Shown: positions 1 through 5,498, counted from the stretch's first letter. The stretch is DNA of 5,498 nucleotides from Chloroflexi bacterium RBG_13_53_26 (GCA_001795035.1 MGMW01000043.1:1-5498), one strand, 5' to 3'. The notes: generated from the sequence alone by a model not told the origin. Translations and numbers: made by a program.

Positions 1-213
1 GTGGGGCGGTATCCCTGCCCCTGGGATGCTGCCCAAACCTCTGCATTTCGGACAAAGGACGAATCCCTTCAGCGGCGCTTCGCATTGTGCACAAAGGCCA
101 ACAACCACCCATGATTCATTACGTTTTTCGCCGGTACCTTTGCACTGCGGGCAGATCACATAGCCCCTTCCGCTACATCGAGGACAGGTTTCATTGTCAC
201 CCGGCAGAGGCAT
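1..213 (-). CDS. DnaJ-type zinc-finger small protein (5' part, runs off window)
   Basis: The first 71 codons of a minus-strand gene are visible; the 3' end lies outside the window. The ATG at 213-211 is preceded by a G-rich run (AGGGGGGG, 4 nt spacer) that can act as a ribosome binding site. Four cysteine knuckles are spaced like the zinc-binding region of DnaJ/Hsp40: CPRCSGRG (residues 10-17), CPQCKGTG (21-28), CAQC (41-44, lacking the GxG part) and CPKCRGLG (54-61). In DnaJ, four CxxCxGxG repeats bind two zinc ions and help hold unfolded substrates. Here they begin ten residues from the N-terminus, so there is no J domain ahead of them. The protein is therefore a stand-alone zinc-finger protein, and its partner is unknown. 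The family likeness is seen in the sequence; a chaperone-like or thiol/RNA-binding role is only inference. It sits downstream of a predicted terminator, so it is probably transcribed separately from the channel gene. Confidence 0.72.
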   Translation of the reverse strand, partial: MPLPGDNETCPRCSGRGYVICPQCKGTGEKRNESWVVVGLCAQCEAPLKGFVLCPKCRGLGSIPGAGIPPH

Positions 214-487
214 CGTCCCCCCCTGACCCGCCCTTGTTAAATTCATCCACTGGCCGCATTGGAATACGCCTTCGGGTCATCAGTGTACGACAAATCGGTT
301 CTGGATACAAAAATAACCGGCGTACCCGGTACCGGTTCAGTGGGTTTCGAGAACGGTCCGAGGTTCTGCAAACCAGCGCCGGGATGAAGGGAAGATGAGG
401 AACTGCACGATGGTTCGGACAGTCGTGCCATGGCGAGACACTAGATAAGCCTGACCAGAAAGTACATGCCGCACACAGGAGTGCAGT
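214..487. other. Intergenic region without a convincing gene
   Basis: This 274-nt stretch separates two minus-strand genes. Open frames across it are short, lack ribosome binding sites and are low-complexity or Ser/Pro-rich, so none is called. The one clear element is the hairpin plus T-tract at 306-337. A weaker inverted repeat, GCACGA (405-410) / TCGTGC (423-428) with a 12-nt loop, also lies here. A promoter for the zinc-finger gene ending at 1 would be expected between about 230 and 305, but no good -35/-10 pair was found. Confidence 0.5.
306..337 (-). terminator. Predicted intrinsic terminator
   Basis: On the minus strand, reading from 337 down, arms AACCG+GTAC and GTAC+CGGTT pair around a CGG loop, with a 2-nt bulge (GC) on the 3' side, giving nine base pairs. 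The run ATTTTTGTA follows directly. A GC-rich stem followed by five T is the standard Rho-independent pattern. It lies about 150 nt after the stop of the zinc-ribbon ORF (488) and before the zinc-finger gene, so it would end the channel-gene transcript. The bulge and the short T-run keep this below certainty. Confidence 0.6.
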
Positions 488-694
488 CTATTTCGCTGCC
501 TCTTCAACCAGTGGTTTGGTTGGCTTTCGAGACAGACGGAATCTGAAGCGCGGTTCCTCTTCGGGGAAAACCTTGACCGCACCGCACTTCTTGCACTTGG
601 CGTGGTACGTACCGGCTGAGGGCAGAGTGTCTATGAGCCAGTGGTGGATATGTGCGTACGAACGCATAGGATATTCTATCACAGACCATTCCAA
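488..694 (-). CDS. Small CxxC zinc-ribbon-like protein, unknown function
   Basis: A 68-residue frame starts at a TTG (694-692) with a possible ribosome binding site (AGGCAGGG about 9 nt upstream) and ends at TAG (490-488). A single knuckle CKKC (residues 34-37) follows a His-rich patch (H15, H17, H18, H31). The C-terminal part is charged (PEEEPRFRFRLSRKP). This suggests a small zinc-binding protein, but I do not recognise the family. It lies downstream of the MscS-type gene on the same strand and ahead of a predicted terminator, so the two may be co-transcribed. The start is doubtful: the same frame stays open back to 817 and reads protein-like (one more Cys in LTCPPRITGPGHLEP), but it has no ATG, GTG or TTG before 694. 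An ATG at residue 10 is a third choice. The long competing frames on both strands lack composition or motifs that look real. Confidence 0.55.
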   Translation of the reverse strand: MEWSVIEYPMRSYAHIHHWLIDTLPSAGTYHAKCKKCGAVKVFPEEEPRFRFRLSRKPTKPLVEEAAK

Positions 695-771
695 AAGCGC
701 AAGCCCTGCCTTGATATCAAGGGCGACGGGTTCGAGATGCCCCGGGCCAGTGATACGTGGAGGGCAGGTAA

Positions 772-791
772 GATTCTCCGGGATTCTCCGG
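772..791. repeat. Perfect 10-bp tandem duplication
   Basis: GATTCTCCGG occurs twice in direct succession (772-781 and 782-791). It lies between the stop of the MscS-type gene and the called start of the zinc-ribbon ORF. Ten is not a multiple of three, so a duplication inside a coding frame would shift it. The neighbouring T5 (792-796) is part of the same slippage-prone stretch. Confidence 0.9.
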
Positions 792-801
792 TTTTTCGCC
801 G

Positions 802-1527
802 CTATGCCAGCTTTACATCAGGGATAGCCCTTGCTTGGAGAAGGAACTGCCTCAGGACTCTGCTCTTCAACTGGTTGCGCTCTCGCACCGAAGTCACAAA
901 CTTGCCCTTGATCCAGATGCACTGCTGTTCCAAGTGAACTGAGACCCGGGGATCGCTCATGGCTTCTTCCAGAAACCTGGGGTAGCCGTCCTGGAATAAT
1001 GCCCGAACCTCTTCAAGATAAGCCTTGTCTTGAGACCTGAGGATTCCATCCATGAGCTCGGTCGCTTTCTTCACATTGCTGTCAAAGCTGATGGGAATGC
1101 GCGCTTCATCGAACATGTAGTCAGAAGCAATTGTCTTATGATGAACCGAGTACTCCTTGGAATAGTTGAGCACCGCATGGTCCAGAATGACCAGGTTGGG
1201 TACGTGCATTATCCTGCCGGTCAGTTCCCCACCCAGTTTCTCATCCTCCCCCACTTCCGCCAGGGTGGTGTGGATCAGGCCCACCCAGCGCACATCGCCC
1301 TTGATGTCGCCAATTCGGATTCTGTCCCCCGCACGGTAGATTCCGGAGATAAGAATGTCGAAATAGGCAAAGAAACTTCCAATATACCTCTGAAGCGCGA
1401 ATGTCAGGCCAAATGTCATAATAGGAACAGCAATAGCTACCTTGGTCGAATACGTCATCGCCACGACAAGTCCGGCAATAAAACCAAGAACCATGGCCAC
1501 GGCGAGAATCATCTGAACCAATCTCAT
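802..1527 (-). CDS. MscS-family mechanosensitive ion channel
   Basis: This 241-aa membrane protein has the core of the small-conductance mechanosensitive channel family, which opens under membrane tension to release solutes on osmotic downshift. Two N-terminal hydrophobic segments are visible (about residues 4-24 and 28-60). The second contains GLTFALQRYIGSFFAYFDIL, which resembles the pore helix (TM3) of MscS. The beta domain follows, with YRAGDRIRIGDIKGDVRWVG (64-83) and VPNLVILDHAVLNYS (109-123, the family's IPN-type motif). Residues 124-241 form a mixed, charged cytoplasmic domain. E. coli MscS is about 286 aa with three helices, so this version lacks roughly the first helix. The start is firm: an in-frame TGA lies one codon upstream (1533-1531) and GGGGTGA sits 8 nt before the ATG. 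It is divergent from the hppA operon, and the zinc-ribbon ORF follows it. The family call is secure; gating and ion selectivity are not visible. Confidence 0.88.
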   Translation of the reverse strand: MRLVQMILAVAMVLGFIAGLVVAMTYSTKVAIAVPIMTFGLTFALQRYIGSFFAYFDILISGIYRAGDRIRIGDIKGDVRWVGLIHTTLAEVGEDEKLGGELTGRIMHVPNLVILDHAVLNYSKEYSVHHKTIASDYMFDEARIPISFDSNVKKATELMDGILRSQDKAYLEEVRALFQDGYPRFLEEAMSDPRVSVHLEQQCIWIKGKFVTSVRERNQLKSRVLRQFLLQARAIPDVKLA

Positions 1528-1558
1528 TACTCAAATCACCCCAATGGAACTTGGCATG

Positions 1559-1581
1559 GATCGACGGACGATCTTTCGATC
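1559..1581. promoter_or_regulatory. GATCG/CGATC inverted-repeat cluster upstream of the promoter
   Basis: GATCG (1559-1563) and CGATC (1569-1573) form an inverted repeat with a 5-nt spacer, and another CGATC (1577-1581) follows after TTT. The cluster ends about 10 nt before the -35 box at 1592 and lies in the divergent intergenic region. That placement fits an activator or repressor site, or a small hairpin in the transcript of the minus-strand gene. No known operator is recognised. Confidence 0.3.
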
Positions 1582-1591
1582 AGCGGTCGGC

Positions 1592-1620
1592 TTGACGGGC
1601 CGTACACCTCAACCTATAAT
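1592..1620 (+). promoter_or_regulatory. Sigma70-type promoter for the small-protein/hppA operon
   Basis: TTGACG (1592-1597) and TATAAT (1615-1620) are separated by exactly 17 nt. The -10 matches the consensus at all six positions and the -35 at five of six. Transcription would begin near 1627, giving a leader of about 160 nt before the first start codon at 1786. Such a near-consensus element suggests strong, housekeeping-type expression of the downstream pyrophosphatase operon. Confidence 0.8.
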
Positions 1621-1785
1621 GTTGCGCCATCACCCATGTTGACTTGACCATGTCTGATGTAACATGCATATCATCACACAACACAGCGCAGATTTCAACG
1701 TTAGTGACTTCACACCCTCGTGCCCTCCACAAGACGGACTCACAGCCACCGCCCATCGAATCAACTCACACTGAAGGAGGCCAGA

Positions 1786-2070
1786 ATGCCAAAAGCACAT
1801 AGCTATGCAGCCAGAAGAGCTGCTTCACATAGTGGAAAGAGAAGGAACAAGAGGAAACCCGGTGGCATCAGATCAACTGTACCCGGCCCGCAGAGGGTAC
1901 TGCCTCAGAAAAGCGTTACCAGCCAATCCGCAGCATCCTCGACTGAACCACGTTCCCGCGTTCAACAAGTTGTCCCAAAGTTCGACTATGTACGCAGTGA
2001 CTTGATTAGAATTGGGATACTAACCGCAGCCATGCTCCTTATTCTTGCCATTCTCTGGCTGGTACTGTGA
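1786..2070 (+). CDS. Small basic protein with one C-terminal membrane helix
   Basis: The ATG at 1786 is chosen over an in-frame ATG at 1720 because AAGGAGG (1774-1780) sits 5 nt before it; the upstream part reads as leader. The product has 94 residues. The N-terminus is strongly basic (R10, R11, K18, R19, R20, K22, R23, K24). A Ser/Gln/Pro-rich, probably disordered linker follows (about 28-68). The chain ends in a single hydrophobic helix (about 74-94, ending ILAILWLVL), and the stop comes directly after it. This is a tail-anchored layout: no cleavable signal peptide, most of the chain probably cytoplasmic, and the positive end able to touch nucleic acid or phospholipid. I do not recognise a named family. 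hppA begins 36 nt after the stop under the same promoter, so a link to the pyrophosphatase (assembly, anchoring or none) is plausible but unproven. Confidence 0.78.
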   Translation: MPKAHSYAARRAASHSGKRRNKRKPGGIRSTVPGPQRVLPQKSVTSQSAASSTEPRSRVQQVVPKFDYVRSDLIRIGILTAAMLLILAILWLVL

Positions 2071-2093
2071 AACCGCATGGGACGACTGACAAC

Positions 2094-2098
2094 AGGAG
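2094..2098 (+). promoter_or_regulatory. Ribosome binding site of hppA
   Basis: AGGAG lies 8 nt before the ATG at 2107 in the 36-nt gap after the small membrane protein gene. It supports this start rather than the out-of-frame ATG at 2099 that overlaps the site. Confidence 0.75.
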
Positions 2099-2106
2099 AT
2101 GAATAG

Positions 2107-4431
2107 ATGGACATAACACTCTTCAATGGTTTCAGCGAGGCCAGTTCCTTTGAGAAAGGCGCTTTGATCGCCGTCGTGATCGTGGCTTTCATCGGCCTGT
2201 CCTACGCAGCTTTCCTGGCCCGCCAGATCATGAGGGAACCCGAAGGCAACGAAAAGATGAAGCACATCGCCAAAGCGATACGCGACGGCGGCAACGCCTA
2301 TCTGAAGCGACAGTTTCGGACCATAATCTCGATCATCTTCATCCTGGCAGCCTTCGTATTTGCCACCGGATGGTTCGCCGGCGGCGAATCTAAGTACGAC
2401 AATCCCACGTGGTTGATCGGTCTTGGTCGCGCCGGCGGCTTCCTGATGGGTGCTTTGTTCTCCGCATTAGTAGGCTACATTGGTATGAATATGGCAATGC
2501 GAGGCAACATCCGGGTGGCGCAGGCCGCTCGTACCAGCTTTACCAAGGCTCTCCAGATAGCCTATCGCACGGGTACCATTACCGGTATGCTCACCGATGG
2601 CCTTGGGCTGCTGGGCGGTACCGTAATCTTCCTCATCTTCTTCAGAGACGCTCCGCTGGTACTTCTGGGATTTGGCTTCGGCGGAACTCTGATCGCCCTC
2701 TTTATGAGGGTCGGTGGTGGCATCTATACCAAGGCCGCCGATGTGGGCGCCGACCTTGTAGGCAAAGTGGAGAAGAACATCCCCGAGGATGATCCCCGGA
2801 ATGCCGCGGTAATTGCCGACCTGGTGGGTGACAACGTGGGTGACTGCGCCGGAATGGCAGCCGATATTTTTGAGTCCTACGAGGTCACCATCGTTTCCGC
2901 CATGATTCTCGGTCTTTTCCTCACCGACGCGACCGGTCAACTCATCTGGATCGTCTTCCCCCTGCTGGTACGCGCCGCCGGTGTGCTCTCTTCCATCATC
3001 AGTACCTACTCTGTACGAGCGCTGCGTGAAGGCGAGAACGCCATGAAAGCCATACACCGTGGCTTCATGCTGGCAGCAGTAATGTCAGTGTTGTCCTTCT
3101 TTCTCTTTGGTCAGTTCTATTGCCATGATCTCCGATTCTTCTGGGCTACGTCCATCGGGGTTGTTCTGGCCGTGTCAATCAACTACATCACCGAGTACTA
3201 CACGGGTACCGACAGGGGCCCGGTGAAAGAGATCGCCAAGTCCACCAAAACAGGACCGGCGACCACCATCCTGAGCGGTTTGAGCGCCGGACTGGAAAGC
3301 TCCGTCACAGCCATAGTTGTCATCGCACTATCCATAATGGCCTCAGCATTGATTTGGCGAAATGGTGGTGCAGCCCCGGACGGTACACAAATTGAGACAC
3401 TGCTATTCATCTTCTACGGTGTAGCCCTCTGTGGAATCGGGCAGCTCACGCTGACGGGCAACAACATTTCAATGGACGCCTTTGGGCCAGTGTCTGACAA
3501 TGCCAATGGAATCGGGGAAATGGCGGGGTTGGAGCCGGAGGCCCGACAGACTCTGGCCGACCTCGATGCCGTAGGGAATACCACAAAAGCTATCACCAAG
3601 GGTATTGCCATCGCATCAGCAGTGTTGGCCGCTGTGGCCCTGTTTGCCTCTTTCTACTTCGAGTACGGCGTTGAAAAGATCGACATGATCCAGTGGAAGG
3701 TCTTCGTGGCCTTCCTCATCGGCGGTGCCATACCATTCCTGTTCAGCTCCCTCACAATCTCCGCAGTGGGCAGAGCAGCCTACTATGTGGTCAACGAGGT
3801 ACGGTGGCAGTTCGCCAATATCAAAGGGCTCTGGGAGGGCAAGGTTGACCCCGACTATGGCAAAGTTGTCTCCATCGTAACCGGCGCCGCCCAGAAGGAA
3901 CTGCTTACCCCAGCGCTCCTGGCCATCGTGTCACCTATAGTTATTGGTTTCCTCTTTGGCTTGCAGGCACTGGGCGGATTCCTGGCTGGTGTGATTCTGG
4001 TGGGACAGCTCATGGCAGTGTTCCAGGCAAACGCAGGCGGTGCCTGGGATAATGCCAAGAAGACCATCGAAGATGGCCTCTACGGGGGCAAAGGCTCCGA
4101 TGCTCACAAAGCCAGCGTGGTCGGTGATACTGTGGGCGATCCTCTCAAGGATACCGCCGGACCGGCCCTGAACCCGCTCATCAAAGTGATCAACCTGGTA
4201 TCACTCATCGCGGCCTCAATGATGGTGGTTAAGACCGCCGATGGCACATTCGTCGACAGGGCCAAGTCTCCTGCAGTAATTGCGGCCATAGTCATCGGGA
4301 TCCTCGTCATTGCCGTGTCCCTCTACTTCTCCAAGAGACAGACAGCATTCGGGCGCGATACCACAGAAGCGGTGCCTGAGACGGTGAAACCTGCCCCAGC
4401 ACCGACTGGCTCCAAGAGAAAGAAACCTTAG
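2107..4431 (+). CDS. hppA: Membrane-bound K+-independent proton-pumping pyrophosphatase
   Basis: This enzyme (774 aa) hydrolyses cytoplasmic pyrophosphate and uses the energy to pump protons across the membrane. The catalytic DX7KXE signature is present (D212, K220, E222 in DVGADLVGKVE). The acidic loop GDNVGDCAGMAAD (241-253) follows, and the C-terminal partner loop GDTVGDPLKDTAGPALN is at 673-689. All bind Mg-PPi in this family. The motif GNTTKAITKG (490-499) carries Lys at 494 and Thr at 497. Known K+-dependent members have Ala at the first position, so this is the K+-independent, H+-pumping class. Many hydrophobic segments along the chain fit the family's roughly 16 helices. The last helix ends near residue 741, after which a polar, Pro-rich tail of about 33 residues ends in KRKKP. 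In the ion-gate helix there are two glutamates, E256 and E259 (DIFESYEVT), where one at the first position is usual. It is probably co-transcribed with the preceding small membrane protein. Identity is essentially certain; the ion specificity is inferred from motifs. Confidence 0.97.
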   Translation: MDITLFNGFSEASSFEKGALIAVVIVAFIGLSYAAFLARQIMREPEGNEKMKHIAKAIRDGGNAYLKRQFRTIISIIFILAAFVFATGWFAGGESKYDNPTWLIGLGRAGGFLMGALFSALVGYIGMNMAMRGNIRVAQAARTSFTKALQIAYRTGTITGMLTDGLGLLGGTVIFLIFFRDAPLVLLGFGFGGTLIALFMRVGGGIYTKAADVGADLVGKVEKNIPEDDPRNAAVIADLVGDNVGDCAGMAADIFESYEVTIVSAMILGLFLTDATGQLIWIVFPLLVRAAGVLSSIISTYSVRALREGENAMKAIHRGFMLAAVMSVLSFFLFGQFYCHDLRFFWATSIGVVLAVSINYITEYYTGTDRGPVKEIAKSTKTGPATTILSGLSAGLESSVTAIVVIALSIMASALIWRNGGAAPDGTQIETLLFIFYGVALCGIGQLTLTGNNISMDAFGPVSDNANGIGEMAGLEPEARQTLADLDAVGNTTKAITKGIAIASAVLAAVALFASFYFEYGVEKIDMIQWKVFVAFLIGGAIPFLFSSLTISAVGRAAYYVVNEVRWQFANIKGLWEGKVDPDYGKVVSIVTGAAQKELLTPALLAIVSPIVIGFLFGLQALGGFLAGVILVGQLMAVFQANAGGAWDNAKKTIEDGLYGGKGSDAHKASVVGDTVGDPLKDTAGPALNPLIKVINLVSLIAASMMVVKTADGTFVDRAKSPAVIAAIVIGILVIAVSLYFSKRQTAFGRDTTEAVPETVKPAPAPTGSKRKKP

Positions 4432-4480
4432 CCAAGGTCAGTACAGCACGGATTCTGCAGACAGGCGAAGAATAGCAGAG

Positions 4481-4508
4481 AGCCTGAGAGGCAACAGCCT
4501 CTCGGGCT
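4481..4508 (+). terminator. Strong hairpin after hppA without a T-tract
   Basis: The arms AGCCTGAGAGGC (4481-4492) and GCCTCTCGGGCT (4497-4508) pair over 12 positions with a single G-U wobble around an AACA loop. It lies 49 nt after the hppA stop. Only two T follow, so it is not a standard Rho-independent terminator. It may stabilise the 3' end of the hppA message, act as a weak or bidirectional terminator, or reduce read-through into the permease gene. Confidence 0.5.
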
Positions 4509-4587
4509 TGGGACTGGCAATCCCGATGTCAGCATCTTGCCTCGATCCGCAACCTCTTGTCGTTGGTGCTCATGGCTGGCGAACAGG

Positions 4588-5498
4588 ATGATATCGCTAA
4601 CAGTACTACTGATCGTTTTCCTCCTCATTGCAGTTCGTCAAATAGGAAAGATAAGGCTACAGATATGGCACATCATGCTACTGGGTGCCATCGCAGTCCT
4701 GGCAACCGCGCAAATTTCCCCACAGGCCGCTTTCAAGGCAATCAATCTCGATGTCATGCTGTTCCTGTTCGGGATGTTTGTCGTTGGGCAAGCCCTCGAG
4801 GAGAGCGGATATCTATCTCACCTGTCGTATCGTCTCTTTGGGAGAGCCAAGTCATTGGACGGGATAGTGCTCCTGATCCTCTTTGGCCTGGGTTCGTTAT
4901 CGGCATTCCTGATGAACGACACCCTGGCTATCATCGGAACACCCGTTGTCCTGGCGTTTGCCAAGAGGTTCAATGTGAACCACAAAATTCTCCTGCTGGC
5001 CCTGGCCTTCGCAGTGACCATAGGCAGCGTGATGAGTCCCATAGGGAACCCCCAGAATCTGCTTATTGCCATGAATGGCAACGTGGCTAATCCCTTTGTC
5101 ACCTTCATCAGGTTCCTGTTCCTGCCAACAATGGTGTGCCTCTTCCTGGCTTATCTCTTGCTCCGACTGAACTACAGGAAGGATTTCAGTGCCAAGATTC
5201 TGTCCTGGCGCGAAGAGGCGATATCCGACCACAGGCTGGCACTGCTTTCCAAGGTTTCTCTGGTTCTGCTCATCATACTGGTATTGGCCAAGATAGCCAC
5301 CGTACTCGCCGGTCTGGACATAGATTTCAGATTGACCTATATTGCGCTGGCATGTGCCCTGCCTATTCTCCTCTTCAGCCCAGGAAGACTTGGAATAGTC
5401 AGGAGAATAGACTGGCCTACGCTTATCTTCTTTGCTGCCATGTTTGTCCTCATGGAGAGCGTCTGGGACTCCGGTCTCCTGCAACGCGCCATGGATTC
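4588..5498 (+). CDS. ArsB/NhaD/SLC13-superfamily permease (3' end outside window)
   Basis: The first 303 codons of a polytopic membrane transporter are visible. The chain is almost wholly hydrophobic, with helices near residues 2-16, 28-44 and 54-75 and several more beyond. Family marks are SAFLMNDTLAIIGTPVVL (M109, N110, D111) and SPIGNPQNLLIA (150-161). These correspond to the discontinuous substrate-site hairpins of the ion-transporter superfamily that holds ArsB, NhaD and SLC13/YbiR-type permeases. The two-fold repeat is visible: INLDVMLFLFGMFVVGQALE (from 52) is echoed by RIDWPTLIFFAAMFVLMESV (from 273). The substrate cannot be read from this (Na+/H+, arsenite, dicarboxylate or sulfate are all possible). 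The ATG at 4588 gives a good first helix, but no well-spaced ribosome binding site is seen; a GG directly abuts the start. An upstream CTG at 4576 is a weaker option. It lies 156 nt after hppA on the same strand, with a hairpin between, so co-transcription is uncertain. Confidence 0.85.
   Translation, partial: MISLTVLLIVFLLIAVRQIGKIRLQIWHIMLLGAIAVLATAQISPQAAFKAINLDVMLFLFGMFVVGQALEESGYLSHLSYRLFGRAKSLDGIVLLILFGLGSLSAFLMNDTLAIIGTPVVLAFAKRFNVNHKILLLALAFAVTIGSVMSPIGNPQNLLIAMNGNVANPFVTFIRFLFLPTMVCLFLAYLLLRLNYRKDFSAKILSWREEAISDHRLALLSKVSLVLLIILVLAKIATVLAGLDIDFRLTYIALACALPILLFSPGRLGIVRRIDWPTLIFFAAMFVLMESVWDSGLLQRAMD

Noticed and set aside
87..398. 103-codon plus-strand open frame
   Set aside because: It is antisense to the DnaJ-type zinc-finger gene and runs through the predicted terminator; its composition is Arg/Ser/Pro-rich.
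243..431. 62-codon minus-strand open frame in the intergenic region
   Set aside because: It is low-complexity at the start, has no ribosome binding site, and spans the hairpin/T-tract that looks like a terminator.
798..817. Read-through or fusion of the channel gene into the zinc-ribbon ORF
   Set aside because: The frame after the TAG at 804-802 differs from that of the zinc-ribbon ORF and does not read protein-like, and removing one copy of the 10-bp repeat leaves the TAG in place.
516..827. 103-codon plus-strand open frame opposite the zinc-ribbon ORF
   Set aside because: The minus-strand frame has a CxxC knuckle and a consistent operon direction; the plus frame has neither a motif nor a ribosome binding site.
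1030..1647. 205-codon plus-strand open frame
   Set aside because: It lies antisense to the MscS-type gene, whose family motifs are clear. The translated product is His/Asn-rich without motifs, and it has no ribosome binding site.
1639..1674. Second promoter (TTGACT/TTGACC with GCATAT or TATCAT)
   Set aside because: Spacings of 16, 19 or 24 nt and poor -10 boxes make it much weaker than the element at 1592-1620; it is kept only as a remark in the leader finding.
2467..3057. 196-codon minus-strand open frame
   Set aside because: It is fully antisense to the conserved catalytic part of hppA, and its composition (Gly/His/Glu-rich) is that of a shadow frame.
3571..3603. Possible Na+-pumping, K+-dependent pyrophosphatase
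   Set aside because: The GNTTKAITKG motif has Lys494 and Thr497, the K+-independent pattern, whereas known Na+-pumping members are K+-dependent with Ala at the first site.
4557..5090. 177-codon plus-strand open frame
   Set aside because: It overlaps the permease in another frame. Its product is rich in Arg/Pro/Ser/His with no membrane helices or motifs, while the overlapping frame carries clear transporter motifs.
4897..5484. 195-codon minus-strand open frame
   Set aside because: It is antisense to the permease, rich in Gln/Glu/Gly, and has no recognisable motif.

Overview
The window looks like a stretch of bacterial chromosome, GC-moderate (judged by eye) and densely coding. It carries Shine-Dalgarno sites and one textbook sigma70-type promoter. 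Nothing in it fixes the taxon. The gene style (a bacterial K+-independent H+-pyrophosphatase behind a tiny basic tail-anchored protein, beside small Cys-motif proteins) is compatible with an uncultured Chloroflexota/Dehalococcoidia-like lineage, but that is a low-confidence inference. No IS element, CRISPR array, tRNA or rRNA was recognised.

Left part, minus strand (1-1527). An MscS-family mechanosensitive channel gene (802-1527) comes first in the direction of transcription. It is followed by a small CxxC zinc-ribbon-like ORF (488-694, TTG start, 5' end uncertain). A hairpin plus T5 tract (306-337) then looks like an intrinsic terminator. Beyond it is the start of a second small minus-strand gene (1-213, running off the window) that encodes a DnaJ-type CxxCxGxG zinc-finger protein. 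Between the channel gene and the zinc-ribbon ORF there is coding-like sequence without a usable start codon, containing a perfect 10-bp tandem duplication.

Centre (1534-1785) is a divergent intergenic region. On the plus strand it holds TTGACG-N17-TATAAT with a GATCG/CGATC-rich hairpin just upstream, then a leader of about 160 nt.

Right part, plus strand (1786-5498). A 94-aa basic protein with one C-terminal membrane helix is followed after 36 nt by hppA (774 aa), a membrane-bound proton-pumping pyrophosphatase. Its GNTTKAITKG motif marks the K+-independent class. A strong hairpin without a T-tract follows, then the first 303 codons of a multi-helix permease of the ArsB/NhaD/SLC13 (ion transporter) superfamily, cut by the window edge.

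The theme is membrane energetics and ion homeostasis: a pump fed by the PPi released in biosynthesis, a probably ion-coupled carrier, and an osmotic safety valve. The least-described items are the small proteins: the tail-anchored protein beside hppA and the two Cys-motif proteins.
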